A program made the translations under genes and the position numbers. 64,000 nt of DNA from Pseudomonas sp. ANT_J12 (lineage in GTDB: Bacteria > Pseudomonadota > Gammaproteobacteria > Pseudomonadales > Pseudomonadaceae), in contig NZ_VOBN01000010.1 in NCBI RefSeq assembly GCF_008370045.1, positions 1 to 64,000 on the forward strand, read 5' to 3'. Below the pieces are notes generated by a model. The model saw only the letters and a program-made list of their open reading frames with translations, had not been told where the DNA came from and made no database searches. Positions 32,715-41,529 of this stretch are shown here, piece after piece. Every line of letters begins with the position of its first letter. Within the stretch, counting starts at the first letter, position 1.

Positions 32715-34052
32715 ATGACTCTGCGTAAATTCGCAGGGCTAGGAGCCCTGTTGTCCATCGTAATGCCCGGCCTGGCTTTGGCGGCAGATCCGGTGGCGCC
32801 TCCAGTCCTCAATTCCGGCGATACCGCCTGGATGTTGACCTCGACTGCCCTTGTGCTGTTCATGACCATTCCGGGCCTTGCGCTGTTCTACGGCGGCATG
32901 GTTCGCTCCAAAAACATTCTTTCCGTGATGATGCAGTGCTTCGCCATTACCGGTCTGATCACCATCCTGTGGTTCATTTATGGCTACAGCATGGCGTTCG
33001 ATACCACGGGGATGGAAGCCAACGTCGTCAACCTCAACTCCTTTGTCGGCAGCTTTGCCAAGGCCTTCCTCGCGGGCATCACGCCTGCCAGCATTACCGG
33101 CCCGGCGGCGCTGTTCCCTGAGGCAGTATTCGTTACTTACCAGATGACCTTTGCGATCATCACCCCGGCGCTGATCGTCGGTGCGTTCGCCGAGCGGATG
33201 AAGTTCTCCGCGATGCTGATCTTCATGGGCGTCTGGTTCACCCTGGTTTATGCGCCAATCGCGCACATGGTCTGGAGCGGTCCGGGTTCGCTGTTGGGCG
33301 ACTGGGGCGTGCTCGACTTCGCGGGCGGCACCGTGGTTCACATCAACGCTGGTGTGGCGGGCCTGATTGCCTGCCTGGTGTTGGGCAAGCGCAAAGGCTT
33401 CCCGACCACCCCGATGGCACCGCATAACCTCGGTTACACCCTGATGGGCGCCGCCATGCTGTGGGTCGGCTGGTTCGGCTTCAACGCCGGTTCCGCTGCA
33501 GCGGCCAACGGCACGGCCGGTATGGCGATGCTGGTCACCCAGATCGCAACTGCTGCTGCTGCACTGGGCTGGATGTTCGCCGAGTGGATCACCCACGGCA
33601 AACCCAGTGCACTGGGTATCGCTTCGGGTGTGGTTGCCGGTCTGGTCGCCATTACCCCGGCTGCGGGCACCGTGGGCCCGATGGGCTCGCTGATCATCGG
33701 CCTGGCGGCTGGCGTGGTGTGCTTCTTCTGCGCCACCACCCTGAAACGCAAACTCGGCTATGACGATTCCCTGGACGCCTTCGGCGTGCACGGTATCGGC
33801 GGTATTCTCGGCGCGATCCTGACCGGTGTGTTCGCTGCACCGTCCCTGGGTGGCTTCGGCACCGTCACCGACATCGCCGCACAAGTCTGGATTCAAACCA
33901 AAGGCGTGGGCTTCACGGTGATCTACACCGCGATCGTCACCTTCATCATCCTCAAGGTCCTGGACGCCGTCATGGGTCTGCGTGTGACCGACGAAGAAGA
34001 AGCGGTCGGCCTCGATCTGGCACAACACAACGAACGCGGCTACAACTTGTAA
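32715..34052 (+). CDS. amtB: Ammonium transporter AmtB
   Basis: A 445-residue ammonium channel of the inner membrane, with a cleavable signal peptide (MTLRKFAGLGALLSIVMPGL, then ALA) and eleven helices. Family landmarks: GLALFYGGMVRSKNILSVMM, FAGGTVVHINAGVAGLIA with a pore His, and DDSLDAFGVHGIGGILGAIL with the second pore His. GlnK docks on its cytoplasmic face and blocks it when nitrogen is plentiful. Second gene of the glnK-amtB operon; a terminator follows at once. Confidence 0.97.
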   Translation: MTLRKFAGLGALLSIVMPGLALAADPVAPPVLNSGDTAWMLTSTALVLFMTIPGLALFYGGMVRSKNILSVMMQCFAITGLITILWFIYGYSMAFDTTGMEANVVNLNSFVGSFAKAFLAGITPASITGPAALFPEAVFVTYQMTFAIITPALIVGAFAERMKFSAMLIFMGVWFTLVYAPIAHMVWSGPGSLLGDWGVLDFAGGTVVHINAGVAGLIACLVLGKRKGFPTTPMAPHNLGYTLMGAAMLWVGWFGFNAGSAAAANGTAGMAMLVTQIATAAAALGWMFAEWITHGKPSALGIASGVVAGLVAITPAAGTVGPMGSLIIGLAAGVVCFFCATTLKRKLGYDDSLDAFGVHGIGGILGAILTGVFAAPSLGGFGTVTDIAAQVWIQTKGVGFTVIYTAIVTFIILKVLDAVMGLRVTDEEEAVGLDLAQHNERGYNL

Positions 34053-34071
34053 GACGCGCAGAAAAAAACTT

Positions 34072-34095
34072 GCCCGGCTTGCCGGGCATTTTTTT
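34072..34095 (+). terminator. Rho-independent terminator of glnK-amtB
   Basis: GCCCGGC, TT, GCCGGGC and ATTTTTTTG, with an A run just before the stem. Confidence 0.85.
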
Positions 34096-34266
34096 GTCCG
34101 GGATTTGTCATTAAAGAGGTAGCTGAAAGGTTTTTTCCTACGGCTTAAGTCGTGTTTACGACGAGCGTTTTTCTGGGGCGAAAAACTTACAGCAATGCAG
34201 GAATATTAGGGCCTTTGTTTTTTCCCAGAGCGCGCTAGAATGCGCCCCGAACGTGCGGAGAACTGT

Positions 34267-34692
34267 ATGTGGCAACAGACTCTGATTACCCTGCGGGCAA
34301 GGCCCCGGGGCTTTCATCTGGTAACGGACGAGTTACTCGCCGGCTTGCCTGAACTCAAGGCGTGTCGGGTCGGTCTGTTGCATTTGTGGCTGCAGCATAC
34401 CTCGGCGTCGTTGACCATCAACGAGAACGCCGATCCGGCGGTACGTCGCGACTTCGAACGATTTTTCAATCGTCTGATCCCACAAGGAACAGACGGCTAT
34501 GAGCATAACGACGAAGGCCTGGACGACCTCCCGGCGCACTTCAAGGCCAGCGTGCTTGGCTGTCAGCTCAGTTTGCCGATTTCGGCGGGCCGACTGGCGT
34601 TGGGGACCTGGCAAGGCGTTTATCTGGGCGAGCACCGTGATTTTGGCGGTGCCCGTAAAGTCCTCGCCACCGTGCACGGTGAAGGGGCATAA
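34267..34692 (+). CDS. yjbQ: YjbQ family protein (UPF0047), thiamin phosphate synthase-like
   Basis: A 141-residue protein of the UPF0047/YjbQ family: MWQQTLITLRARPRGFHLVT, LHLWLQHTSASLTINENADP, NDEGLDDLPAHFKASVLGC and GTWQGVYLGEHRDFGG. The conserved His, Asp and Glu cluster around the trimer sites. YjbQ of E. coli has weak thiamin phosphate synthase activity; the physiological role is unclear. GGAGAA lies before ATG 34267; upstream frame to 34240 lacks a site. Single gene between amtB and sutA. Confidence 0.9.
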   Translation: MWQQTLITLRARPRGFHLVTDELLAGLPELKACRVGLLHLWLQHTSASLTINENADPAVRRDFERFFNRLIPQGTDGYEHNDEGLDDLPAHFKASVLGCQLSLPISAGRLALGTWQGVYLGEHRDFGGARKVLATVHGEGA

Positions 34693-34794
34693 GCCGCTGG
34701 TTGCCAGCGGCTGTTGATTTTTTTCCGGCGGCCTTCGACAGATGGCGAAGCTGGGCTATAACTAATCTGCTTTTCGCAAGTCATGAGGTAGAAC

Positions 34795-35118
34795 ATGAGC
34801 GACGATGATCTGGAAAACGACGACCTCGAAGTAGGCGACGAAGACGAGGCCGAAGAAGGCTTGGAAGCAGCAGCGGAAGACGTTGCTGACGACGACGGCG
34901 GTGAAACGCCGGTTCCGACCGCTAAAGGCAAGGCCAAGGCTGCTGTGTCAGTCGATGAGCTGCCGAGCGTCGAAGCCAAAAACAAGGAACGCGACGCCCT
35001 GGCCAAAGCCATGGAAGAGTTCCTGGCCAAAGGTGGCAAGGTGCAGGAAGTGGAGGCCAATGTGGTCGCCGATCCGCCCAAGAAGCCTGACAACAAGTAC
35101 GGCAGCCGGCCTATCTAA
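34795..35118 (+). CDS. sutA: SutA family transcription regulator (RNA polymerase-binding)
   Basis: A 107-residue, very acidic protein: N-terminal acidic tail (MSDDDLENDDLEVGDEDEAE), a short central helix (VEAKNKERDALAKAMEEFLA) and a C-terminal tail ending DNKYGSRPI. This is the layout of SutA of P. aeruginosa, which binds RNA polymerase and favours ribosomal and maintenance gene transcription in slow-growing cells. Length agrees with the family. Ribosome site GAGGTAGAAC. A terminator follows the stop by about 25 bases. Confidence 0.9.
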   Translation: MSDDDLENDDLEVGDEDEAEEGLEAAAEDVADDDGGETPVPTAKGKAKAAVSVDELPSVEAKNKERDALAKAMEEFLAKGGKVQEVEANVVADPPKKPDNKYGSRPI

Positions 35119-35144
35119 GCGCCTGCTACTGGCTTGCTTGCTGA

Positions 35145-35171
35145 AAAAGCCCGCCGTCGCTGCGGGCTTTT
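35145..35171 (+). terminator. Rho-independent terminator of sutA
   Basis: AAAAGCCCGC, a loop of seven bases, GCGGGCTTTTT. Confidence 0.85.
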
Positions 35172-35202
35172 TCATGGGCGCAACAAAAGCCGGGGAACGC
35201 CT

Positions 35203-35430
35203 GCGTAGGAGCAAAGCTTGCTCGCGATAGCGGAGGGTCAGCCAATATCAATGCCGACTGACAGGGCCCCTTCGCGGGCAAGCCTCGCTCCTACAGGGTT
35301 GATGGCGTTCATACAATTGGCGTACGACACAAGTCCGTAGGAGCGAGGCTTGCCCGCGAAGAGGCCGTCACATTCAAAATGGATGTGGCTGATCCACCGC
35401 TATCGCGAGCAAGCTTTGCTCCTACGGGTT
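35203..35430. repeat. Two REP doublets (REPIN-like)
   Basis: Four REP cores lie in alternating orientation: GTAGGAGCAAAGCTTGCTCG near 35204, GCGGGCAAGCCTCGCTCCTA near 35276, GTAGGAGCGAGGCTTGCCCG near 35337 and CGCGAGCAAGCTTTGCTCCT near 35405. Each pair forms an imperfect hairpin about 90 bp long. They lie in the convergent gap between sutA and the HAD gene. Confidence 0.8.
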
Positions 35431-35435
35431 TTGTG

Positions 35436-36143
35436 TCAGGCCGAGGCTGCGTTCCAGCGGGCTAAAAGTGCCGGCAAATCGGTCAGGCTGCGAATCTCCG
35501 CATCCGGCAAACGATCCGCTTCCCAGGCCTTGCCCGCCGGGTTAAACCAGATTGCGCGCAAGCCTGCCTGTTGGGCGCCGGCAATGTCATCGCCGGGGTG
35601 ATCGCCAATGTGCACCGCCGTTTCGGCCGTCGCACCGCCACGCTGCAACGCCTCGTGAAACAGCCGCGCATCGGGCTTGGCGATGCCGATGTCTTCGGCG
35701 CACAACGCAAACTTGAAGTAATCCGCCAGCCCCAGCCGACGCACGTCGGCGTTGCCATTGGTGACCACGCCGAGGGCGTAATGGTTGGCCAGGGTTTCCA
35801 GGGTCGGCTGCACTTCCGGGAAGATTTGCAGTTGATGCCGGGCGTGCAGGAACACTTCGAAGCTCTGATCCGCCAGGTCCGAAGCCTGGTCTTGGGCATA
35901 ACCCGCGTCTTCCAGCGCATGGAACAGCACCCGCCGACGCAGGGCACTGATGCGGTGCTTCAAGGCAGGTTCGTTGGTCAAGACCCGCTCACGAATGGCC
36001 CACAAATGCTCCACCGGCACCGCGCCCAGCTTCGGTGCATGCTCGGTCAGCCATTCGCGCAACATGGCTTCGGCGCTGACGATCACCGGGGCGGTGTCCC
36101 ACAGGGTGTCGTCGAGGTCGAAGGTGATCAACTGGATTCTCAT
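35436..36143 (-). CDS. HAD family hydrolase
   Basis: A 235-residue haloacid dehalogenase-type phosphatase. Motif [11 protein letters not shown] (Asp nucleophile and general acid), motif II VVTNGN, motif III Lys in [13 protein letters not shown] and motif [19 protein letters not shown]. The cap is a four-helix bundle type (subfamily IA), close to YjjG and related enzymes; the substrate is a small phosphate ester or nucleotide, not determined. Its ATG overlaps the xerC stop (ATGA), so it is the last gene of the lysA-dapF-DUF484-xerC-HAD operon. Confidence 0.9.
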   Translation of the reverse strand: MRIQLITFDLDDTLWDTAPVIVSAEAMLREWLTEHAPKLGAVPVEHLWAIRERVLTNEPALKHRISALRRRVLFHALEDAGYAQDQASDLADQSFEVFLHARHQLQIFPEVQPTLETLANHYALGVVTNGNADVRRLGLADYFKFALCAEDIGIAKPDARLFHEALQRGGATAETAVHIGDHPGDDIAGAQQAGLRAIWFNPAGKAWEADRLPDAEIRSLTDLPALLARWNAASA

Positions 36144-37039
36144 GACTCATCGCCTTTGATGCGTTTGGCCCGTGGATGGGCGCTGTCGTAGACCGTGGCC
36201 AGGTGCTGGAAGTCCAGGTGGGTGTAGATCTGGGTGGTCTTGATGTCCGAGTGGCCGAGCAGTTCCTGCACCGCGCGCAGGTCCTGGGAGGATTCGAGCA
36301 GGTGGCTGGCGAAGGAGTGCCGCAGCATGTGCGGGTGCAGGTTTTGCCCCAGCTCGCGTTCGCCGGCAGCCTTGACCCGCACCTGAATCGCCCGTGGGCC
36401 GAGGCGCCGGCCTTGCTGGCTGACAAACACCGCGTCGTCCGTCGGGTTAGTCATCGCGCGCAGCGGTAGCCATAGCTCCAGCGCTTCCCGAGCCTTTTTG
36501 CCCACCGGCAGCAGGCGAGTCTTGCTGCCCTTGCCGAGCACCTGGACCATGCCGTCAGCCAGATCAAGCTGATCCATATTGAGCCCGGTCAGCTCCGAAA
36601 GCCGTAAACCCGAGGAATAGAACAATTCCAGAATCGCCTGATCCCGACGTGCCAGAAAGTCATCCTCCACCGCACCTTCCAAAAGTTGCAGCGCGCGGTC
36701 GGTGTCGAGGGTTTTCGGCAAGCGGCGTTCGCCCTTGGGCGGCGCCAGGCCGTTGGCCGGGTCGTGGTCGCACAAGCCTTCGCGATTCAGGTAGTGATAG
36801 AGCCCGCGCACCGCCGACAGCAGCCGCGCCAGGCTGCGGGAAGATTGCCCCTGGGAATGCAGGCGCGCAATCAGGCTGCGCAGGCGCTGGATATCCAGCC
36901 CGGCCCAGCTGTCGATGTTCTGTTTGACACACCAGCCGAGCACTTTGTCGAGGTCGCGGCGGTAGGCGTACAAGGTGTGGGGCGACACCTGTCGCTCACT
37001 GCGCAGGTGTTCGCAGTAAGCGTCCAGTTGTCGTTCCAC
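36140..37039 (-). CDS. xerC: Tyrosine recombinase XerC
   Basis: A 299-residue tyrosine recombinase. The N-terminal SAM-like domain ([20 protein letters not shown]) precedes the catalytic domain with the first Arg in [20 protein letters not shown] (His-x-x-Arg), [16 protein letters not shown] (His and the nucleophile Tyr) and the Lys in VLGKGSKTR. With XerD it resolves chromosome dimers at dif. Start is GTG at 37039, two bases after the DUF484 stop. Complete. Confidence 0.95.
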   Translation of the reverse strand: MERQLDAYCEHLRSERQVSPHTLYAYRRDLDKVLGWCVKQNIDSWAGLDIQRLRSLIARLHSQGQSSRSLARLLSAVRGLYHYLNREGLCDHDPANGLAPPKGERRLPKTLDTDRALQLLEGAVEDDFLARRDQAILELFYSSGLRLSELTGLNMDQLDLADGMVQVLGKGSKTRLLPVGKKAREALELWLPLRAMTNPTDDAVFVSQQGRRLGPRAIQVRVKAAGERELGQNLHPHMLRHSFASHLLESSQDLRAVQELLGHSDIKTTQIYTHLDFQHLATVYDSAHPRAKRIKGDES

Positions 37040-37041
37040 GA

Positions 37042-37767
37042 TCAGCGTACCGAGCGTAGGGAGTTGTTGACCCGAGGCAACACACGGCCCATGACTTCGG
37101 CGATGTAGCTCAGGAACAGCGTGCCCACCGAACTTTTGTAGTGCTGCGGATCGCGGCTGGCGATGGCCAGGACGCCGTGGATGCCTTGATGGCTGATGGC
37201 GACGACGGCCGTGGAACCGATCTGTTTGCGTTGTTCTTCGCCAAACAGGAAGTCCAGTTCGTGTTCACGCAGGCTGCCGCTGACGCTTTTGTCTTCCGAG
37301 AGCAGGCCGCCGATGGCGGTTTGTGCTTCGGCGTGGGTGACCCAGCGGCCCACCGGCATCGGGTTGTCACCGAGCAGAATCAGGCTGACGAAGGGCACCT
37401 GGAAATCCTGGCGCAGACTGTCTTCGACGCTGATCACCACGTCTTCGAGGCTGGCGGCGTCCATCAGCGTGAGGATCAGGCGACGGGTCTTGTCGAACAG
37501 GCGATCGTTGTCGCGCGCGACGTCCATCAGGTGCGACAGGCGATGGCGCAACTCGATGTTGCGGTCGCGCAGGATGGTCATCTGGCGTTCCACCAGCGAG
37601 ATGGTATCGCCGCGCTGGTGGGGAATGCGCAAGGCCGGGAGCAGTTCTTCGTGTTCGACGAAGAAATCCGGATGAGCCTCCAGGTACGCGGCAATCGCCG
37701 CCGCCTCAAGGCTTTCGGAAGGGGATTCGTCGGGCTGTAGGGCGGGAACCTGAGGCTTGTCTTTCAT
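37042..37767 (-). CDS. DUF484 family protein
   Basis: A 241-residue protein of the DUF484 family, GAF-like in fold: [40 protein letters not shown], then VRRL-type helices and a C-terminal domain with [20 protein letters not shown] and ALLALGSRD-type strand (here [20 protein letters not shown]). Function is unknown, but it is nearly always next to xerC and dapF. ATG 37767 follows GAGAGAGCC; the frame open to 37803 lacks a site. Between dapF and xerC in the operon. Confidence 0.88.
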   Translation of the reverse strand: MKDKPQVPALQPDESPSESLEAAAIAAYLEAHPDFFVEHEELLPALRIPHQRGDTISLVERQMTILRDRNIELRHRLSHLMDVARDNDRLFDKTRRLILTLMDAASLEDVVISVEDSLRQDFQVPFVSLILLGDNPMPVGRWVTHAEAQTAIGGLLSEDKSVSGSLREHELDFLFGEEQRKQIGSTAVVAISHQGIHGVLAIASRDPQHYKSSVGTLFLSYIAEVMGRVLPRVNNSLRSVR

Positions 37768-37780
37768 GGATTTGGCTCTC

Positions 37781-38611
37781 TCAAAGACGCACTTGTCCTT
37801 CATATACGCGGACTGCCGGGCCGGTCATCAAGACCGGTTGGCCAGGGCCTGCCCATTCAATGGACAGACGCCCGCCAGGCAGGTCGATCAATAGCGGCGA
37901 ATCCATCCACCCCTGGCTGATCGCGGCCACCGCCGCAGCACAGGCACCGGTGCCGCAAGCCTGGGTTTCCCCGGCCCCGCGTTCCCAGACCCGCAGCTGT
38001 GCACGGTTGCGGTCAATGACCTGGAGAAAACCGACATTGACCCGCGACGGGAAGCGCGGATGGTGTTCGATCTTCGGGCCCAGTTCATGCACCGGTGCGT
38101 TATTGATGTCGCTGACCCGCAGCACGGCATGGGGGTTGCCCATGGACACCGCCGCCAGTTCCACCGTGTTGCCGTCGACTTCGAGCTGATAGCTCAAGGC
38201 CTGGCCTTCGGCTTCGAACGGGATGTCGGCCGGTACCAGGCGCGGCGCGCCCATGTCGACGCTGATCTGGCCGTCGCTGCGGATATCCAGTTCGATGATG
38301 CCGCTTTTGGTCTCGACGCGAATCTGCCGCTTGGCGGTCAGGCGCTTGTCGAGCACGAAGCGGGCGAAGCAGCGCGCACCGTTGCCGCACTGCTCCACTT
38401 CGGAACCGTCGGAGTTGAAGATCCGGTAACGGAAATCTACGTCCGGGTTGCTCGGTGCTTCGACGATCAGCAACTGGTCGAAACCGATGCCGGTGTGCCG
38501 ATCGCCCCATTGCTTGGCGTGCTTGGGCAGGATATGCGCGTGCTGGCTGACCAGGTCGAGGACCATGAAGTCATTGCCCAGGCCGTGCATCTTGGTAAAA
38601 CGCAGCAGCAT
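37781..38611 (-). CDS. dapF: Diaminopimelate epimerase
   Basis: A 276-residue Dap[21 protein letters not shown] is the family start; the two catalytic cysteines lie in [12 protein letters not shown] and [10 protein letters not shown]. It turns LL- into meso-diaminopimelate for lysine and peptidoglycan. It follows lysA by four bases; the product of DapF is the substrate of LysA. ATG 38611 has GGAGTAAAACC upstream; longer frame to 38644 overlaps lysA. Confidence 0.96.
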   Translation of the reverse strand: MLLRFTKMHGLGNDFMVLDLVSQHAHILPKHAKQWGDRHTGIGFDQLLIVEAPSNPDVDFRYRIFNSDGSEVEQCGNGARCFARFVLDKRLTAKRQIRVETKSGIIELDIRSDGQISVDMGAPRLVPADIPFEAEGQALSYQLEVDGNTVELAAVSMGNPHAVLRVSDINNAPVHELGPKIEHHPRFPSRVNVGFLQVIDRNRAQLRVWERGAGETQACGTGACAAAVAAISQGWMDSPLLIDLPGGRLSIEWAGPGQPVLMTGPAVRVYEGQVRL

Positions 38612-38615
38612 GGTT

Positions 38616-39863
38616 TTACTCCGGCAGCAGGCTTTCGCCAGCAAACAACTCGGCTACCGTCTCACGGCGACGCACTTCAAATGCCTGATCACCGTCCACC
38701 AACACTTCGGCGGTACGCCCGCGGGTGTTGTAGTTGGAACTCATGACAAACCCGTAGGCACCGGCCGAATGCACGGCCAGCAGGTCACCTTCTTCCAGGG
38801 CCAGTTCACGCTCCTTGGCCAGGAAGTCGCCGGTCTCGCAGATCGGGCCGACGATGTCGTAGGCGCGAGCAGCGGTATCGCGCGGGCGCACCGCGGTGAC
38901 GTCCATCCAGGCCTGGTACAGCGCCGGGCGGATCAGGTCGTTCATGGCCGCATCGACGATGGCGAAGTCTTTGTGCTCGGTGTGCTTGAGGTACTCGACC
39001 TGGGTCAGCAGCACGCCGGCGTTGGCGACGATGTAGCGGCCCGGTTCGAACACCAGCGCCAGCTCGCGACCTTCGCAGCGCTCGCGCACGGCTTTGATGT
39101 AGTCGGCCACCAGCGGCGGCTCTTCATCGCGATAACGCACGCCGACGCCGCCACCGAGGTCGATGTGACGCAGGTAAATGCCGCATTCACCCAGACGATC
39201 GATCAAGCCCAGCAGGCGATCGAGGGCATCGAGGAAAGGAGGCAGGCTGGTCAGTTGCGAGCCGATGTGGCAATCGACGCCCAGCACTTCCAGGTTCGGC
39301 AGTTGCGCGGCGCGGATGTACACGTCTTCGGCGTCGGCGATGGCGATGCCGAACTTGTTCTCTTTAAGACCGGTGGAAATGTACGGGTGGGTGCCGGCAT
39401 CGACGTCCGGGTTCACACGCAACGAGATCGGCGCGCGAACGCCCAGTTCGGCGGCGACCACTTGCAGGCGTTCCAGCTCATCGGTGGATTCGACGTTGAA
39501 GCAATGCACGCCGACTTCCAGGGCGCGGCGCATGTCTTCGCGGGTCTTGCCGACACCGGAGAACACGATCTTGTCCGGGCTGCCGCCAGCGGCGAGGACG
39601 CGTTCCAGCTCGCCACGGGAGACGATGTCAAAACCGGCGCCGAGACGGGCCAGGACATTCAGTACACCGAGGTTGGAGTTGGCCTTGACCGCAAAACAGA
39701 CCAGGTGCGGCACGCCGGCCAGGGCATCGGCATACGCCAGGTACTGGGCTTCGATGTGGGCGCGGGAGTAGACGTAGGTCGGCGTGCCGAAGCGTTCGGC
39801 GATGGCGGACAGGGCCACGCCTTCCGCGAACAGCTCACCGTCACGGTAATTAAAAGCGTCCAT
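38616..39863 (-). CDS. lysA: Diaminopimelate decarboxylase
   Basis: A 415-residue PLP enzyme of the alanine-racemase-fold decarboxylases. PLP lysine in [11 protein letters not shown], glycine-rich phosphate site [10 protein letters not shown], and the C-terminal active-site segment CGPI-like ICETGDFLA. It makes L-lysine from meso-diaminopimelate. First long gene after lptM in the lptM-lysA-dapF operon. Complete in length. Confidence 0.96.
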   Translation of the reverse strand: MDAFNYRDGELFAEGVALSAIAERFGTPTYVYSRAHIEAQYLAYADALAGVPHLVCFAVKANSNLGVLNVLARLGAGFDIVSRGELERVLAAGGSPDKIVFSGVGKTREDMRRALEVGVHCFNVESTDELERLQVVAAELGVRAPISLRVNPDVDAGTHPYISTGLKENKFGIAIADAEDVYIRAAQLPNLEVLGVDCHIGSQLTSLPPFLDALDRLLGLIDRLGECGIYLRHIDLGGGVGVRYRDEEPPLVADYIKAVRERCEGRELALVFEPGRYIVANAGVLLTQVEYLKHTEHKDFAIVDAAMNDLIRPALYQAWMDVTAVRPRDTAARAYDIVGPICETGDFLAKERELALEEGDLLAVHSAGAYGFVMSSNYNTRGRTAEVLVDGDQAFEVRRRETVAELFAGESLLPE

Positions 39864-39875
39864 GGCGTTCCCTTA

Positions 39876-40052
39876 TTATTGGTAGACGTCGTGCTTGTGT
39901 GCTTTGGAGGCAGGCTGCTTTTGCGAGGACTGGGCCTGCTCGGCAGGGTCCTGGTTGTCGTCAGGCAGGTACAGCGGGCCTTTTTGACCACAGGCCGACA
40001 CAAGGCAAGCGACCGCGAGGAGCGCGGCAAGGGAAGAGATCAGGCGCTTCAT
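39876..40052 (-). CDS. lptM: LPS translocon maturation chaperone LptM (YifL family lipoprotein)
   Basis: A 58-residue lipoprotein: signal peptide [20 protein letters not shown] with lipobox LVSAC, then GQKGPLYLP, the invariant motif of the LptM/YifL family, and a hydrophilic tail ([15 protein letters not shown]). It sits in the outer membrane, where LptM of E. coli helps LptD disulfide maturation. It begins the operon, twelve bases before lysA. Too short for many gene finders, but motif, position and length agree. Confidence 0.9.
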   Translation of the reverse strand: MKRLISSLAALLAVACLVSACGQKGPLYLPDDNQDPAEQAQSSQKQPASKAHKHDVYQ

Positions 40053-40291
40053 GGCGAAATCCTTGAAAATGCGTTAATTGCGCCGGAGTATACCGGCCAC
40101 CCGTCAGCTTGCCTATGTAACGCGGCTCCCGTCCGGCGGGCCTTGGATTGAAGTGCGTTCACGGGTCCCGGGTCTTGCGTCGATATTTCATAACGCTACC
40201 GGGCGCTTGGTCGTTATCCTTTGCAATCGCCGGGGCTCGCCCGTATCTTGCGGCGCTTGAGCGTGAACAGACACTTTTTGAGGTTCCTGCA

Positions 40292-40624
40292 ATGAGTTTG
40301 ACCGAAGCCCGTTTCCACGACCTGGTCGATGCCACCCAGCAATCGCTGGAAGACATTTTCGATGAGAGTGACCTGGATATCGATCTGGAGAGCTCGGCCG
40401 GTGTGCTCACCGTCAAGTTCGAAAACGGCAGCCAGTTGATCTTCAGCCGCCAGGAACCGCTGCGCCAGTTGTGGCTGGCGGCGGTGTCCGGCGGCTTCCA
40501 CTTCGACTATGACGAAGAGAGCGAGCGCTGGATGTGCGACAAGAGCGAAGAGCAGCTGGGCGAAATGCTTGAGCGCATCGTCAAGCAGCAGGCGGGCGCC
40601 GAATTCGATTTCGAAGGCCTGTGA
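40292..40624 (+). CDS. cyaY: Iron-sulfur cluster assembly protein CyaY (frataxin)
   Basis: A 110-residue bacterial frataxin: MSLTEARFHDLVDATQQSLE, an acidic iron-binding ridge (DIFDESDLDIDLES), GVLTVKFENGSQLIFSRQEP and LRQLWLAAVSGGFHFDY. It binds IscS and iron and tunes Fe-S cluster synthesis. Divergent from lptM. GAGG stands before ATG 40292; a DUF1289 gene follows after four bases. Confidence 0.93.
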   Translation: MSLTEARFHDLVDATQQSLEDIFDESDLDIDLESSAGVLTVKFENGSQLIFSRQEPLRQLWLAAVSGGFHFDYDEESERWMCDKSEEQLGEMLERIVKQQAGAEFDFEGL

Positions 40625-40628
40625 AACC

Positions 40629-40847
40629 GTGACTCAGCCTGCACCGGTTCGTCCGCCCAAGCCGCTCTACAGCAACATCAGCCCGTCGGTGCCTTCGCCG
40701 TGCAGCGGCGTGTGCCGGCTGGATGAACAGAAGGTCTGCCTGGGGTGTTTTCGCCATGTCGAAGACATCCGCGAATGGCGCTCGGCCGACGACGATCGTC
40801 GTCGGGTGATCTGCGCCCAGGCGGCTGACCGCAAAGCCCTGGCGTAA
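40629..40847 (+). CDS. DUF1289 family protein
   Basis: A 72-residue protein with the DUF1289 Cys motif: SPCSGVCRLDEQKVCLGCFR, then DIREW. The four Cys residues (C..VC...C.GC) probably bind a metal. Function unknown. The start is GTG 40629, four bases after cyaY, so the two are probably coupled. C-terminus is longer than in the shortest family members. Confidence 0.8.
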   Translation: MTQPAPVRPPKPLYSNISPSVPSPCSGVCRLDEQKVCLGCFRHVEDIREWRSADDDRRRVICAQAADRKALA

Positions 40848-40852
40848 GAGCT

Positions 40853-40951
40853 TTTGTGGCGAGGGGGCTTGCCCCCGCTGGGTCGCGAAGCGGCCCCAAA
40901 AGCTCACGACTGCTTCGCAGCCGAACGGGCGGCAAGCCCCCTCGCCACAGT
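40853..40951. repeat. REP doublet
   Basis: TGTGGCGAGGGGGCTTGCCC at 40855 and its near inverse GGCAAGCCCCCTCGCCACAG at 40931 flank a loop with two short inverted pieces. Confidence 0.8.
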
Positions 40952-41045
40952 GTTTCTCCCCGTGTGTCTGAAGCGCCCCTTCCCCTCACTTGTATATTTA
41001 TTGAGCTGTGATAGTGTCCAGAAACGCCTCAACCCATCGAGGCTC

Positions 41046-41077
41046 GTGAAAACCCCGCCTTTTTCTGGCGGGGTTTT
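41046..41077 (+). terminator. Rho-independent terminator upstream of rnk
   Basis: AAAACCCCGCC, TTTTTCT, GGCGGGGTTTT and a further T run. It separates cyaY-DUF1289 from rnk. Confidence 0.8.
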
Positions 41078-41114
41078 GCTTTTTTTGTGCAGAAGAAAGG
41101 AGTCTGCCCGGATC

Positions 41115-41525
41115 ATGACCGTACCTTCCATCACCCTTACTCGTCTGGACGTGCAACGTCTGGAGCGCCTGATCGACAGCCTGGATGACACGCTGCCGGG
41201 CGTTATCGCGCTGCAAACCGAACTGGACCGCGCCGATACAGTGGTCGGTCACGATGAAGTGCCCGCCGATGTCGTCACCATGAATTCCCGCGTGCATTGC
41301 CGCGAAGAGATCAGCGGCAAGGACTATCACCTGACGCTGGTGTATCCCAAGGATGCCAATGCCGACGAAGGCAAGATTTCCATTCTGGCGCCCGTGGGCA
41401 GCGCCTTGCTCGGCCTGAAAGTCGGCCAGCACATCGACTGGCCGGCACCGGGTGGCAAGACCCTCAAACTGACCCTGCTGGAAGTGGAATCGCAGCCGGC
41501 CAATGGCGGCGCCTTTCCGGAATAA
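41115..41525 (+). CDS. rnk: Nucleoside diphosphate kinase regulator Rnk
   Basis: A 136-residue member of the GreA/GreB-like Rnk family: N-terminal short coiled coil (TLTRLDVQRLERLIDSLDDT) and C-terminal FKBP-like domain (VTMNSRVHCREEISGKDYHL, VYPKDANADEGKISILAPVG, SALLGLKVGQHIDWPAPGGK). Rnk binds RNA polymerase in E. coli and influences Ndk levels; in P. aeruginosa it affects alginate-related GTP supply. AAGGAG stands twelve bases before the ATG. Confidence 0.92.
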   Translation: MTVPSITLTRLDVQRLERLIDSLDDTLPGVIALQTELDRADTVVGHDEVPADVVTMNSRVHCREEISGKDYHLTLVYPKDANADEGKISILAPVGSALLGLKVGQHIDWPAPGGKTLKLTLLEVESQPANGGAFPE

Positions 41526-41529
41526 CGCC

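Noticed and set aside
32739-34028. 429-residue open frame antisense to amtB
   Set aside because: It mirrors the codon bias of amtB on a GC-rich strand; its composition (His, Gln, Asp, Arg rich) has no domain.
35203-35430. Spaced repeats that could suggest a CRISPR array
   Set aside because: They are alternating inverted REP palindromes, not direct repeats with regular spacers; no cas genes are present.
38448-40151. 567-residue open frame antisense to lysA, lptM and dapF
   Set aside because: Runs through three recognised genes and has no domain.
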